A stretch of DNA of 39,285 bases from Archaeoglobus sp. JdFR-22 (GCA_002010045.1 MTMJ01000102.1:1-39285), one strand, 5' to 3'; positions 8,262-15,299 are shown, counted from the stretch's first letter. Notes: generated from the sequence alone by a model not told the origin. A program made the numbers and translations.

Positions 8262-8633
8262 TTATCTCCTCAAGCCAACAAACTCTTCTAATTCAACCAG
8301 ATCCTGCTCGGTTCTTTTTAATTCTTCTCTTTTCTTCTCAACAAGCTCAGCCACTCTTTCTTTTAAATCGAGTGTTAGTTTATAGCTTTTAAGGGGCCTT
8401 CCTTTTCCCTTCTTTTTAAGCTCTCTCTCTTTGACCCATCCCCATTCTTTAAGCTCTTTCATAGCAAGGCTTACTTCTGGCTGCCTTAAATTAGCAGCCC
8501 GCTCGATATCTCTTGATATTGCTTCACCAGTTTTGGATAAGAATACAACCACCTTTGCAATGTTCTTATTTAATCCTGCTTCAGATAATAATCTGACGAC
8601 CTTTTCTTCCTTTTCTGTAAACTCTTCGACCAT
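8262..8633 (-). CDS. Winged-helix transcriptional regulator (TrmB/MarR-like), 123 residues
   Basis: The protein has an N-terminal winged HTH (NKNIAKVVVFLSKTGEAISRDIERAANLRQPEVSLAMKELKEWGWV split over helices at about 18-65), a basic wing (KKKGKGRPLKSYKLT) and a C-terminal helix likely to form a coiled coil (ERVAELVEKKREELKRTEQDLVELEEFV). ATG 8633 is preferred to upstream GTG 8642 because GAGGTG lies six bases before it. A perfect palindrome sits in the leader, suggesting autoregulation. Small archaeal regulators of this kind are common; the ligand is unknown. Confidence 0.75.
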   Translation of the reverse strand: MVEEFTEKEEKVVRLLSEAGLNKNIAKVVVFLSKTGEAISRDIERAANLRQPEVSLAMKELKEWGWVKERELKKKGKGRPLKSYKLTLDLKERVAELVEKKREELKRTEQDLVELEEFVGLRR

Positions 8634-8645
8634 TATCAACACCTC

Positions 8646-8660
8646 GATACTTGGAGTATC
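8646..8660. promoter_or_regulatory. Palindromic operator candidate in the leader of the HTH gene
   Basis: GATACTTGGAGTATC has perfect 6-base arms around TGG. It lies between the TATA box (TTTATATA on the minus strand, about 8678-8685) and the ATG at 8633, where a repressor would block transcription or initiation of its own gene. Confidence 0.45.
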
Positions 8661-8750
8661 TTAACATATACTGGCAACTATATAAAATCTTTTCCATTTT
8701 GTTAATTATTTAATAGAATTGGATTGACAACTTCATATAATAATTTTTGT

Positions 8751-8780
8751 AATGATAATAATTTATATATTGTTATCATT
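8751..8780. promoter_or_regulatory. Inverted repeat flanking a TATA box upstream of tRNA-Met
   Basis: AATGATAA and TTATCATT form perfect 8-base arms around a strong TATA-like core (ATTTATATAT). The TATA would set a start near 8790-8795, about 95 bases upstream of the tRNA. A related ATGAT...ATCATCAT element lies in the promoter of the sensor gene at 11696-11712. Confidence 0.35.
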
Positions 8781-8793
8781 TGCGTTGATATTG

Positions 8794-8904
8794 ATGTTAA
8801 ACAATCAAGTTTTATTAGTTGCTGATACCATAAGGTTCTTAAATTCATTGCCACAAACCACTATGCAGATATTGGGCGATTTGCCAGAAGCCGAAGTGGC
8901 CTAG
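8794..8904 (+). CDS. Possible 36-residue leaderless ORF running into tRNA-Met
   Basis: ATG at 8794 sits about 27 bases after the TATA core flanked by the inverted repeat, the right distance for a leaderless message. The ORF (starts MLNNQVLLVADTIRFLN) stops at 8902-8904 inside the D-arm of the tRNA gene. No relative is recognised and the overlap argues against it. The frame may simply be the leader of the tRNA transcript. Confidence 0.15.
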   Translation: MLNNQVLLVADTIRFLNSLPQTTMQILGDLPEAEVA

Positions 8905-8991
8905 CTGGTTGGGGCGCCTGACTCATAAGGTCAAAAATCATAGGTGACCGGAGAAATCAGGAGGTCGGGGGTTCAAGTCCCCCCTTCGGCA
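8890..8991 (+). tRNA. Elongator tRNA-Met(CAU) with a 28-base intron
   Basis: The acceptor stem GCCGAAG (8890-8896) pairs perfectly with CTTCGGC (8984-8990), with discriminator A8991 and no encoded CCA. The anticodon stem CCTGA/TCAGG and the T arm GGGGG/CCCCC are complete. The anticodon CAT is 8924-8926. The intron is 8928-8955, after position 37. The precursor folds into a bulge-helix-bulge: 3-base bulge TAA, short helix CTC/GAG, 3-base bulge AAA, and an intron helix GGTC/GACC. The G1-C72 pair argues against initiator tRNA. The other CAU tRNA in the window looks like Ile2, which supports Met here. Confidence 0.92.
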
Positions 8992-9136
8992 GTCTCTATT
9001 CGATTTCTAATCCGTCTCATGACTTTCAAATGGATAGCTTGCTACAGTACTGCTGTAAAGTTAATAAATCTTTTTTCGAGATTCAATCTCAGAAACACAT
9101 GCTGGATGTCCAAATATCTGGGGAAACAGGAAGAAT

Positions 9137-11665
9137 CTAATCTTCTTTCACCAGATAATCTTCCGTGATTTCAAACGTTTTTATTTCTTCTTTTCTCATC
9201 TCATCAAGTTCTTTCTTCAGTCTGTAGGCATACTCTCTGATGATTTTTATTGCGTCATCAGTATTCATCTCATCCATAAGCTCCAAAGTGCTAATAATAA
9301 TAATCGCCAGTGGATTTCTTAATTTGTCCGCAGAAGTTTCAAACTGGATTAAGTTGGCGACAAGCTGTTCAACTGCTACCTTCCTGCTCTCTTCATTGGC
9401 ATAAGAGCTTAAAGCGAATGCGATATTACTGGAGAGTCTCTTCAAGAGTGTTGTCTCATTTTCATCAAAGTCAAAATTAGATATTATTCCAATAACCCCG
9501 TACTGATTTCCTTCGTGGATAAGTGGAAATGACAGAATGTATTTATGAGGTATTTCTGAGCATTTATTACACCCCACATCCCCCATTTTTATTTTTGTAA
9601 ATTCGCCGTTTTTAATTGTTTTTAAAACAGCAGGACAGCTATTTAATGCATTTTCAATAAAATTCAGATTAATAGAACCAGACAGGTATGACTCTGAGTC
9701 TCCCGGATTTCCCTGCTGAACAACGAATACTCCACTGTAAAGTACGTTAAGTTTATCACATACAGCTTTAAGAACTGTCTCAGGATTTTTTTCTCTTGCA
9801 ACTACCTCGTTGATTTCCGATAACACCTGAACGAGATTATGCAGCTTCTTCATGTTGGTAATGTCTATGATAGATGCTACACTCTTGCTAGTGCCGGGTA
9901 TCATGCCGATTGTCAGTAATACATTTCTGATGTTTCCATTTTTATCAATTGCTCGGAATTCATAAGTATTTGGCACACCCTTATTCCTTCTACGTTCTAA
10001 ATGGTACTTCTTCATGATTTTAAGGTCATCTGGGTGAACGAGTTTAGTCCAGCTTATTTTTCCCTCGATTTCATCCTTTCTGTAACCTGATAACCTTTCG
10101 AATTCCGAATTGACCGTAGATATTGTCGTATCCTCTTCAATAACTATCATGGCTGTGCCTGTATGCTCGAAGGTTGTTCTGTATTTCTGTTCACTCTCTT
10201 GCAGTGCATCATTCATTTTCTTACTCTCTGTAATGTCAATTGCAGTTGCGGCTATATACAGTGGTTTACCTCTGTCATCTTTGATGACCACACCGTTCAT
10301 CAGCATTGGAAACACTGAACCATCTTTGTGCATATGCCAGACCTCCATAGCACTGTAACTACCCTCCTCGATCAGGAGCTTATTTATCCTCATAACATCT
10401 TTCAACTGTTCCTCATTGTGGAAAATACTTAGATTCTTACCAATAAGCTCTTCAGCCCTATAACCATGGATTTCAGCAAAATATCTGTTAATGTAGAGCA
10501 AGTTTCCATTAATGTCCGCAATAGCGACGCCATAATTTGCATTATCTACCAGAGTTTTGAATTTGCGAATTTCTTCATCTGCCTTTTTACGTTCAGAGAT
10601 GTCACGGGTTACGCCGATTATTTTGAAGGTATTCGTGTATGGAATTGCATTCGTTTTTGTTTCTACCCACACCCTGTTTCCATTTTTGTGATAGAACTCA
10701 AGTTCAAGTGTTCGTGAAGCTTCGGGATCTCTATTCCCCTCTTTAATTTCCTGCAATGAACGTTTATACGTGTCCACCACTATTTTATACGATTCGGGAG
10801 TCATTAATCTGTCTAGAGGTGTATTCATTGCCTCCTCAACAGTATACCCGAGGATTTTTTCCACTGAAGGGCTTATATACGTAAGTCGCAGATTTTCATC
10901 CATCGTCCATATTATATCCTGTACGTTCTCTGCAAGAAGTCTGTAACGCCTCTCACTCTCGTAAACTGCTTTTTCCGCTCTGAATTTGTCCATTGCAAAT
11001 CCAATATCGTTTGCTATTTCTTTCAACAAACCGATTTCTTCTTCATCAAATTGATTCTCCGAAGCAAAAACTGCCATCAGCATTCGCCTTTCCTGAGTAT
11101 TGAAGGGTATCAGGGCTGTTGAATGGGGGAAATGATTTTTGTAACTGCATTCGTCGCATTCCACCACTGAACTTTTTACGAAGATAGCCTCATTCAGTTT
11201 TATTACACGCTCAATACAGGGCGGAATGTCCTCGCTTCTGTCCAGAAAACCGCCCGTCCCACTTTCCACAACCTTTTTTAACTTTTCACCATCATAAAAT
11301 GCAATTGTAATTTGAAAGTAACCTCTTACTTCCCTCAATTTCATGCAGGACTTAAAAATCATTGCTTTCAGGTCGTTTTCTTTAATTATTATATGATTAA
11401 CTTCTCTCATCACCCTCAAAACACGGTTTAATTTTTCAGCACTATTCTTAGCATCCTCAATCCTCTTTTTGGGAAGCAGAAGAATAGGGGAAATAACAAG
11501 AACGAGTATACTCGCGTTTAAAACAATGAGGGCGAAGGTAGAGACTGTTATCTGAAATATAACACTCATCAAAACCATTATAACAAAATCGGTGGCAAAA
11601 ATGGCTGCTGCTATAATCAAAACAAGCATTGTTTCTTCATTAATTCTAAATTGTCTGTTATCCAT
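9137..11665 (-). CDS. Membrane GAF/PAS sensor protein lacking a kinase ATPase domain
   Basis: An 842-residue protein. Two transmembrane helices lie at about 14-38 and 42-64, followed by a GAF domain (about 75-235, with CDEC), three PAS domains (about 240-365, 370-490, 495-610; motifs such as GYTVEEAMN, GYRAEELIGKN, GYRKDEIEGK), and a second GAF (about 620-755, with CNKC). The last 80 residues resemble a histidine-kinase dimerisation helix (SADKLRNPLAIIIISTLEL), but the phospho-accepting His is absent: DKLRNPL stands where HDLRNPL is expected. No HATPase domain (N, G1, G2 boxes) follows before the stop. It may signal through a partner, or be a truncated kinase. A TATA box lies at 11715-11725. 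Confidence 0.85.
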   Translation of the reverse strand: MDNRQFRINEETMLVLIIAAAIFATDFVIMVLMSVIFQITVSTFALIVLNASILVLVISPILLLPKKRIEDAKNSAEKLNRVLRVMREVNHIIIKENDLKAMIFKSCMKLREVRGYFQITIAFYDGEKLKKVVESGTGGFLDRSEDIPPCIERVIKLNEAIFVKSSVVECDECSYKNHFPHSTALIPFNTQERRMLMAVFASENQFDEEEIGLLKEIANDIGFAMDKFRAEKAVYESERRYRLLAENVQDIIWTMDENLRLTYISPSVEKILGYTVEEAMNTPLDRLMTPESYKIVVDTYKRSLQEIKEGNRDPEASRTLELEFYHKNGNRVWVETKTNAIPYTNTFKIIGVTRDISERKKADEEIRKFKTLVDNANYGVAIADINGNLLYINRYFAEIHGYRAEELIGKNLSIFHNEEQLKDVMRINKLLIEEGSYSAMEVWHMHKDGSVFPMLMNGVVIKDDRGKPLYIAATAIDITESKKMNDALQESEQKYRTTFEHTGTAMIVIEEDTTISTVNSEFERLSGYRKDEIEGKISWTKLVHPDDLKIMKKYHLERRRNKGVPNTYEFRAIDKNGNIRNVLLTIGMIPGTSKSVASIIDITNMKKLHNLVQVLSEINEVVAREKNPETVLKAVCDKLNVLYSGVFVVQQGNPGDSESYLSGSINLNFIENALNSCPAVLKTIKNGEFTKIKMGDVGCNKCSEIPHKYILSFPLIHEGNQYGVIGIISNFDFDENETTLLKRLSSNIAFALSSYANEESRKVAVEQLVANLIQFETSADKLRNPLAIIIISTLELMDEMNTDDAIKIIREYAYRLKKELDEMRKEEIKTFEITEDYLVKED

Positions 11666-11859
11666 GTCCGACTCTCCGGTCTGACAAATTTATTTATGAT
11701 TATTATCATCATAGAAAATATAAACTTTTGGGTTATCAATTCATCTTAGAATTTATGATGGAGAAGTGGTTTGATATAATTATACCACGCAAGCACATTC
11801 ATATGCTCCCACATTTTAATTCCTCAGTGTATCGCTTAATTACTCTTTCCTTAAATTCA
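11666..11859. other. AT-rich intergenic region with the sensor promoter
   Basis: The stretch holds the minus-strand TATA box of the sensor gene (AAAATATAAAC, 11715-11725) and, between TATA and start, the ATGAT/ATCAT repeat at 11696-11712. Nothing else coding is visible. It borders the decayed relE gene, and no intact large gene lies between 11666 and 12497. Confidence 0.4.
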
Positions 11860-12052
11860 TTATCTATCTGAAAAATATTCTATAACGCTATTCACGAATC
11901 CCTCTAAAAACACCTTTTCGATTTCAACATTTTATAGTCCCTCTATGCCACGGATCATTGCCAATTTCTTTCTTTATTCTCTCTTTCAGCTCTTCATTGA
12001 AGGATTTTATCTGTTTATAGCTCCTGGGTGAAAAGATGACTTTAAAGCTCAT
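11860..12052 (-). pseudogene. Decayed RelE-type toxin
   Basis: The frame starts with ATG at 12052 (MSFKVIFSPRSYKQIKSF) as in archaeal RelE proteins, continues through LKERIKKEI and NDPWHRGTIK, then stops at 11924 after 42 codons. Shifting frame at that point gives VEIEKVFLEGFVNSVIEYF to a stop at 11860, which resembles the end of a RelE. A normal RelE has about 85-90 residues, so there is a frameshift and probably a few lost codons (between KKEI and NDPW). Its start overlaps the antitoxin stop (ATGA), as in living relBE pairs. Confidence 0.65.
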
Positions 12053-12174
12053 TTAAACACTTCATCAAGCTCGTAGAAGTTGTCTTTCTCTCTTTCGTTC
12101 ATTGCTTCCAAAATATCTTCCATGTCCTCTTCAGTCAAAATTTCATCTCTGTTCAATATCTTCACTGTTACCAC
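12049..12174 (-). CDS. RelB-type antitoxin, 41 residues
   Basis: GTG at 12174 (or 12165) opens VVTVKILNRDEILTEEDMED, the start of small archaeal RelB-like antitoxins, and the protein ends with ELDEVFK. The stop overlaps the ATG of the broken relE gene by four bases. An in-frame stop lies just upstream, so the gene cannot begin earlier. With the toxin gene dead, the antitoxin may be a relic or may still counter a related toxin elsewhere. It is too short for most gene callers. Confidence 0.6.
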   Translation of the reverse strand: MVTVKILNRDEILTEEDMEDILEAMNEREKDNFYELDEVFK

Positions 12175-12250
12175 ATCTGACTCTATCTATTAACCCTATC
12201 CACATCCATCGCATAACCTACGTAACAACACCATCGAACCCCCTCCATCT

Positions 12251-12331
12251 TTATCTTATCTTTGGTGCATAATGGAACCATCGTATATCCCATATGGCAT
12301 TTGTAGGGTTAAGCAATACCAGCTCACTCAT
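12251..12331 (-). CDS. Possible 26-codon ORF with strong ribosome binding site
   Basis: ATG at 12331 follows GGAGGT by seven bases, the strongest Shine-Dalgarno in this patch. The product starts MSELVLLNPTNAIWDIRWFH and stops at 12251. After a frame change, MEGVRWCCYVGYAMDVD reads on to a stop near 12184, so this may be the start of a longer gene broken by a frameshift. No family is recognised. It lies directly after the attC-like element in the minus-strand direction. Confidence 0.3.
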   Translation of the reverse strand: MSELVLLNPTNAIWDIRWFHYAPKIR

Positions 12332-12350
12332 TTACTTTACCTCCTATTGC

Positions 12351-12441
12351 GTATAACGTTCCGGGGATATGTGAAGTTTGCGGAGCATGAGCGAAGCCAA
12401 ATTTGAGCGAACAAAGTGAGCCATATATCCACCTGTTGTCC
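12351..12441 (-). repeat. Repeat-like element with integron attC-like ends
   Basis: Read on the minus strand the 91-bp segment begins GGACAAC and ends GTTATAC, which pair at 6 of 7 positions (one as G-T). Inside them GGATATATG and CATATCC pair with a two-base bulge, and the centre holds diverged direct copies of GAGCGAA. The ends resemble the RYYYAAC and GTTRRRY cores of attC sites, though the match to consensus is imperfect. Base composition is clearly different from the AT-rich surroundings. It could also be a MITE or another dispersed repeat. The similar AGCGAAGCGGAGAG stretch continues to about 12485. Confidence 0.35.
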
Positions 12442-12497
12442 GAGTGTGATAGCACAGAAGCGAAGCGGAGAGTTGCGAGCCCCGCTGATTTTCACAT

Positions 12498-12881
12498 CTA
12501 ATCAACTTTTTCTGGTGATATTTCAAGCTTTTTCAGTTCCTTACAAACAATGACTTTCTTCCAATCATTATATTCTACCGTAAACACTCCTGTGCCGTTA
12601 ACAAAACAGACCTCACTTGAACCGGCTTTAATCTTATTAAAAGAACAGATTATGTTCCCTTCCTTATCCTTAACTGAGACATTGGTTAAATCATGCCTTA
12701 CCTCTATTATTATGACTTTTTCCGTTTCCTCACAGCTAGCCCAGAATGGTGGTATATCAGACTTCCACGGTTTTTCTGTTTGAATTTGGTAATACCAGTG
12801 CAAAGCTATTCCTGCAAAAACTATTGCTGAAATTCCCAACAATAATATTCCGATCCTCAGTAAATCCGTTTTGTTTTTCAT
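12498..12881 (-). CDS. Orphan single-pass membrane protein, 127 residues
   Basis: The protein has one N-terminal transmembrane helix (LLRIGILLLGISAIVFAGIA, about 8-27) and an exported domain of about 95 residues. That domain has three cysteines (ASCEE, IICSF, VCFVN, with another in IVCKE) and alternating beta-like segments (VIIIEVRHDLTNVSV, GVFTVEYNDWKKVIVC). A small immunoglobulin-like or pilin-like beta fold is possible but not shown. It overlaps the 55-codon gene upstream by four bases (ATGA), so the two are translationally coupled. I do not recognise a family. It is followed by the attC-like element. Confidence 0.65.
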   Translation of the reverse strand: MKNKTDLLRIGILLLGISAIVFAGIALHWYYQIQTEKPWKSDIPPFWASCEETEKVIIIEVRHDLTNVSVKDKEGNIICSFNKIKAGSSEVCFVNGTGVFTVEYNDWKKVIVCKELKKLEISPEKVD

Positions 12882-13045
12882 ATTTTAATTCCCCTAATCG
12901 AAATTAATAGGCTTGGGATTAAATAAGCTATCGCTATACTTAATGGCCAAAAATAAAAATAAGTAAAATCTCCACATTTTGGAATTACTAAACCTGTTTG
13001 GAGTAATAAAGCCCAGTAGCCAAGGTGAATCTTATATTCAACCAT
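12878..13045 (-). CDS. Small membrane protein, 55 residues
   Basis: ATG at 13045 begins MVEYKIHLGYWALLLQTGLV and the frame stops at 12878, overlapping the next ATG by four bases. The protein is mostly hydrophobic with two likely membrane segments (about 9-22 and 30-50) and a basic end (IRGIKI). GGAGGTG occurs about 26 bases upstream, further than usual. An in-frame stop nine bases before the ATG fixes the start. The overlap with the downstream gene is the best evidence that it is real. Function unknown. Confidence 0.55.
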   Translation of the reverse strand: MVEYKIHLGYWALLLQTGLVIPKCGDFTYFYFWPLSIAIAYLIPSLLISIRGIKI

Positions 13046-13081
13046 GCAGGGTTACTTTGCTTGCTCCCACCTCCTATCCAA

Positions 13082-13708
13082 TCAGAACATTGGTTTGAGC
13101 ACTACTACCTTGTCAGACTCTAATTTGCTCACATCTGCCTCGGTGTCTGGAATAGCTCCATAGTGCATCGGAATTACATGTTTGACGTTCATTTCACTGA
13201 CTGCCTTTTTAGCATCTTCTATATCCATTGTGTATGTGCCTCCAACAGGAATTAGAGCTATATCTGCGTTGACGTTTTTCATCTCAGGCGTGTAATCTGT
13301 ATCTCCGGCATGGTAAATCCTCACTCCATCCATCTCAATTATGTAACCCACATACTGTCCTTTCGGGTGGAATTTCTTATCAATATTGTAGGCAGGCACC
13401 GTCTCAACTACAATCCCATCTAATTTCTCTTTCCTGCCCAATTCCAGTGTACACGTTGAATGTCCTTCGACTGAACAGCCCTGCGGAATGACAACAGTTG
13501 TTTTTTCAGTTGATAATTTCTTGATAGCCTTGAAGTCCAGATGGTCAAAATGGTCGTGAGTGACGAAAATATAGTCTGCTTTTTCGAGATCTGCACCTTC
13601 AGGAATGTCGTATGGATCAATGTAAATCGTTTTGCTTCCCTTCACCTTAAAGCCAGCGTGCTTGAGAAACACCACTTCTGTATTCCCATACTTGAAACTG
13701 GATGTCAT
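13082..13708 (-). CDS. Metal-dependent hydrolase, UPF0173/beta-lactamase-fold family
   Basis: A 208-residue metallo-beta-lactamase-fold protein of the UPF0173 type, close to full length for the family. The metal ligands are in THDHFDHLD (about 50-58), HAGDTDYT (about 134-141) and PMHYG near residue 182. The N-terminal FLKHAGFKVKGSKTIYIDPY is typical of the group. The biochemical substrate of these proteins is largely unknown. It has its own minus-strand TATA (CTTTTAAAAAG near 13729-13740) and is divergent from the cupredoxin gene. Confidence 0.88.
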   Translation of the reverse strand: MTSSFKYGNTEVVFLKHAGFKVKGSKTIYIDPYDIPEGADLEKADYIFVTHDHFDHLDFKAIKKLSTEKTTVVIPQGCSVEGHSTCTLELGRKEKLDGIVVETVPAYNIDKKFHPKGQYVGYIIEMDGVRIYHAGDTDYTPEMKNVNADIALIPVGGTYTMDIEDAKKAVSEMNVKHVIPMHYGAIPDTEADVSKLESDKVVVLKPMF

Positions 13709-13803
13709 GCTGGCTATTTGTATTGAGACTTTTTAAAAGTTTTCTTTTGAGTAGAAATATATTCATTAAAAATTATTTTAATAATAAACAAATTTCCAAA
13801 ACA

Positions 13804-13811
13804 TTTTATAT
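13804..13811 (+). promoter_or_regulatory. TATA box of the cupredoxin gene
   Basis: TTTTATAT lies 22-29 bases before the ATG at 13833. No Shine-Dalgarno is visible, so the message is probably leaderless. Confidence 0.5.
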
Positions 13812-13832
13812 GATAACATTGCAGTATTTCAC

Positions 13833-14201
13833 ATGGAGGGGTACATTCTGGTTCTGGGAGCTTTAATTGTAATTATGTTAACGGGCTGTGCACAGGAGGA
13901 GATACCGGAGAAAGAAACGCCTGAAACAATCCCAACAGAGGAGGAAGTTGAAGAGGTGAATATTGCAATCAGAAGTTTCTCATTCAATCCAGACAGTGTT
14001 ACAGTTAAAGTGGGAACAACTGTAATCTGGATAAACGAAGATTCCGTTGTACATACTGTCACTTCCGATGACGGAGTTTTTGATTCAGGAACATTCGGTA
14101 AAGGTCAAACGTACAGATATACGTTCAACGAGGCAGGAACCTACAGATACACATGCACTATTCATCCGAGTATGAAAGGCGAAATTATAGTTACTGAATG
14201 A
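13833..14201 (+). CDS. Cupredoxin (plastocyanin-like) lipoprotein
   Basis: A 122-residue exported blue-copper electron carrier. The signal peptide (YILVLGALIVIMLTGC) ends in a lipobox with Cys19, followed by an acidic linker (about 20-42) and a cupredoxin domain. Type 1 copper ligands are visible as His74 (VVHTVTS), Cys108 (YTCTIHPSM), His111 and Met114. The spacing C-x2-H-x2-M is the plastocyanin/amicyanin pattern. It is probably tethered to the outer face of the membrane and passes electrons there. It lies at the head of a redox gene cluster but has its own promoter. Confidence 0.9.
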   Translation: MEGYILVLGALIVIMLTGCAQEEIPEKETPETIPTEEEVEEVNIAIRSFSFNPDSVTVKVGTTVIWINEDSVVHTVTSDDGVFDSGTFGKGQTYRYTFNEAGTYRYTCTIHPSMKGEIIVTE

Positions 14202-14217
14202 AAATAAAAACTAAATC

Positions 14218-14237
14218 ACCTTTAGTTAACTTAAGGT
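14218..14237. promoter_or_regulatory. 20-bp palindrome between cupredoxin and redox genes
   Basis: ACCTTTAGTTAACTTAAGGT is symmetrical about GTTAAC at 18 of 20 positions. It lies 20 bases upstream of the ATG at 14257 and just after a TATA-like AAATAAAAAC (about 14200-14210). It fits an operator for the glutaredoxin/FTR genes, or a stem of a terminator for the cupredoxin message. Confidence 0.4.
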
Positions 14238-14256
14238 AACGTTGGGGCTGTTGTGA

Positions 14257-15013
14257 ATGGTAAATCTTGAAAAATGCAATAGAAAGCCAAACAACCTTAT
14301 AAATGAGAAAAGTCCGTATCTACTCCAGCATGCATATAATCCTGTTGACTGGTATCCGTGGTGTGATGAAGCTTTTGAGAGAGCTAAAAATGAGAACAAG
14401 CCAGTCTTTCTGTCTATAGGATACTCAACCTGCCACTGGTGCCATGTTATGGAGAAGGAGTCATTTGAAGACCCTGAAATAGCAAGATTGATGAATGAGG
14501 TTTTTGTCAACATCAAGGTTGACAGAGAAGAGAGGCCTGACCTTGATGCTATCTACATGACCGTCTGTCAGATGACGACAGGGAGCGGTGGGTGGCCCCT
14601 TACCGTTATCATAACTCCAGATAAAAAAACCCTTCTTTTCAACCACTTACATACCAAAAGAGAGCAGATTTGGACGTATTGGAATGAAGGAGCTTATTCC
14701 CCAGATTAAAAAAATGTGGGAAGAACACAAAGATGAAGTTGATAAAATTACAGAACAGATAATTAGTCCACAAAGTGATGACACAAAAATCATGCTTAAA
14801 TTCTTGAGAAAAGAATTCATTCCCAACAAGGTTTTAATCTTCAAATCAGACGAAGATACAGAAATAGACGAGCTTACTGGTTTTACAAAAAATTTAAAGA
14901 GTTTGGAGGGAAAAGCAACCGCATACGTGTGCAAAAATTATCAGTGTAATTTGCCGACAACAAATGCATTAAAAATGATTAAGTTGTTAAACTCTGAGAA
15001 TAAATTGGAGTGA
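14257..15013 (+). pseudogene. Broken DUF255/YyaL-type thioredoxin-domain protein
   Basis: The N-terminus is unmistakable for this family: [30 protein letters not shown] and [16 protein letters not shown]. An extra A in a run of seven (14623-14629) then shifts the frame and the first frame stops at 14709. Removing one A restores [22 protein letters not shown] and joins the frame that runs to 15013. That part jumps from EEHKDEVDKITEQI to PNKVLIFKSDEDTEID and the family's C-terminal GKATAYVCKNYQCNLPTT. Family members are about 650-700 residues, so the whole (alpha/alpha) toroid is missing. This is an internal deletion plus frameshift. Confidence 0.85.
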
Positions 15014-15017
15014 TTAA

Positions 15018-15299
15018 ATGAATGTAAAGCACGTTCCGGGAGAGGATAGGGGAGATATCATACTATATGCGATAAGCACGTGCGGGTGGTGTCGAAAAAC
15101 AAAAGAGCTTTTGAAGAGCCTCGGAGTTGAATACAGGTACATCGATATTGACCTGCTTCAGGGTGAAGAGAAAGACAGGGTGATGGAAGAATTGAAAAAA
15201 CACAATCCGATGTGCACCGCCCCAACAGTCGTTGTTAATAATAAAGAATGTATCATAGGATTTGATGAAGAAAAAATAAGAAAGGTGCTTGGAAGATGA
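15018..15299 (+). CDS. Glutaredoxin-like protein
   Basis: A 93-residue thioredoxin-fold protein with the active site CGWC at Cys22 and Cys25 ([16 protein letters not shown]), the cis-proline TAPTVVV near 68-74 and the C-terminal helix [10 protein letters not shown]. The start is ATG behind GGAGTGA. It overlaps the next gene (ferredoxin:thioredoxin reductase) by four bases, so it is the likely electron acceptor of that enzyme. Its extra cysteine pair (MCTAP, KECII) may be regulatory. Confidence 0.85.
   Translation: MNVKHVPGEDRGDIILYAISTCGWCRKTKELLKSLGVEYRYIDIDLLQGEEKDRVMEELKKHNPMCTAPTVVVNNKECIIGFDEEKIRKVLGR

Noticed and set aside
8944-9168. 74-codon plus-strand ORF overlapping tRNA-Met
   Set aside because: It begins inside the tRNA gene and overlaps the end of the sensor gene; its content follows no coding pattern.
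12380-12480. CRISPR array from repeated GAGCGAA units
   Set aside because: The units are short, irregular and without spacers of constant length. No cas gene is visible anywhere in the window.
12344-12526. 60-codon minus-strand ORF across the repeat element
   Set aside because: It lies wholly in the attC-like/repeat segment, has an odd composition and no start signal; it reads like the translation of a repeat.
14257-15013. Programmed frameshift at the A7 run
   Set aside because: The product after the shift lacks the body of the family, so decay is more likely than recoding.
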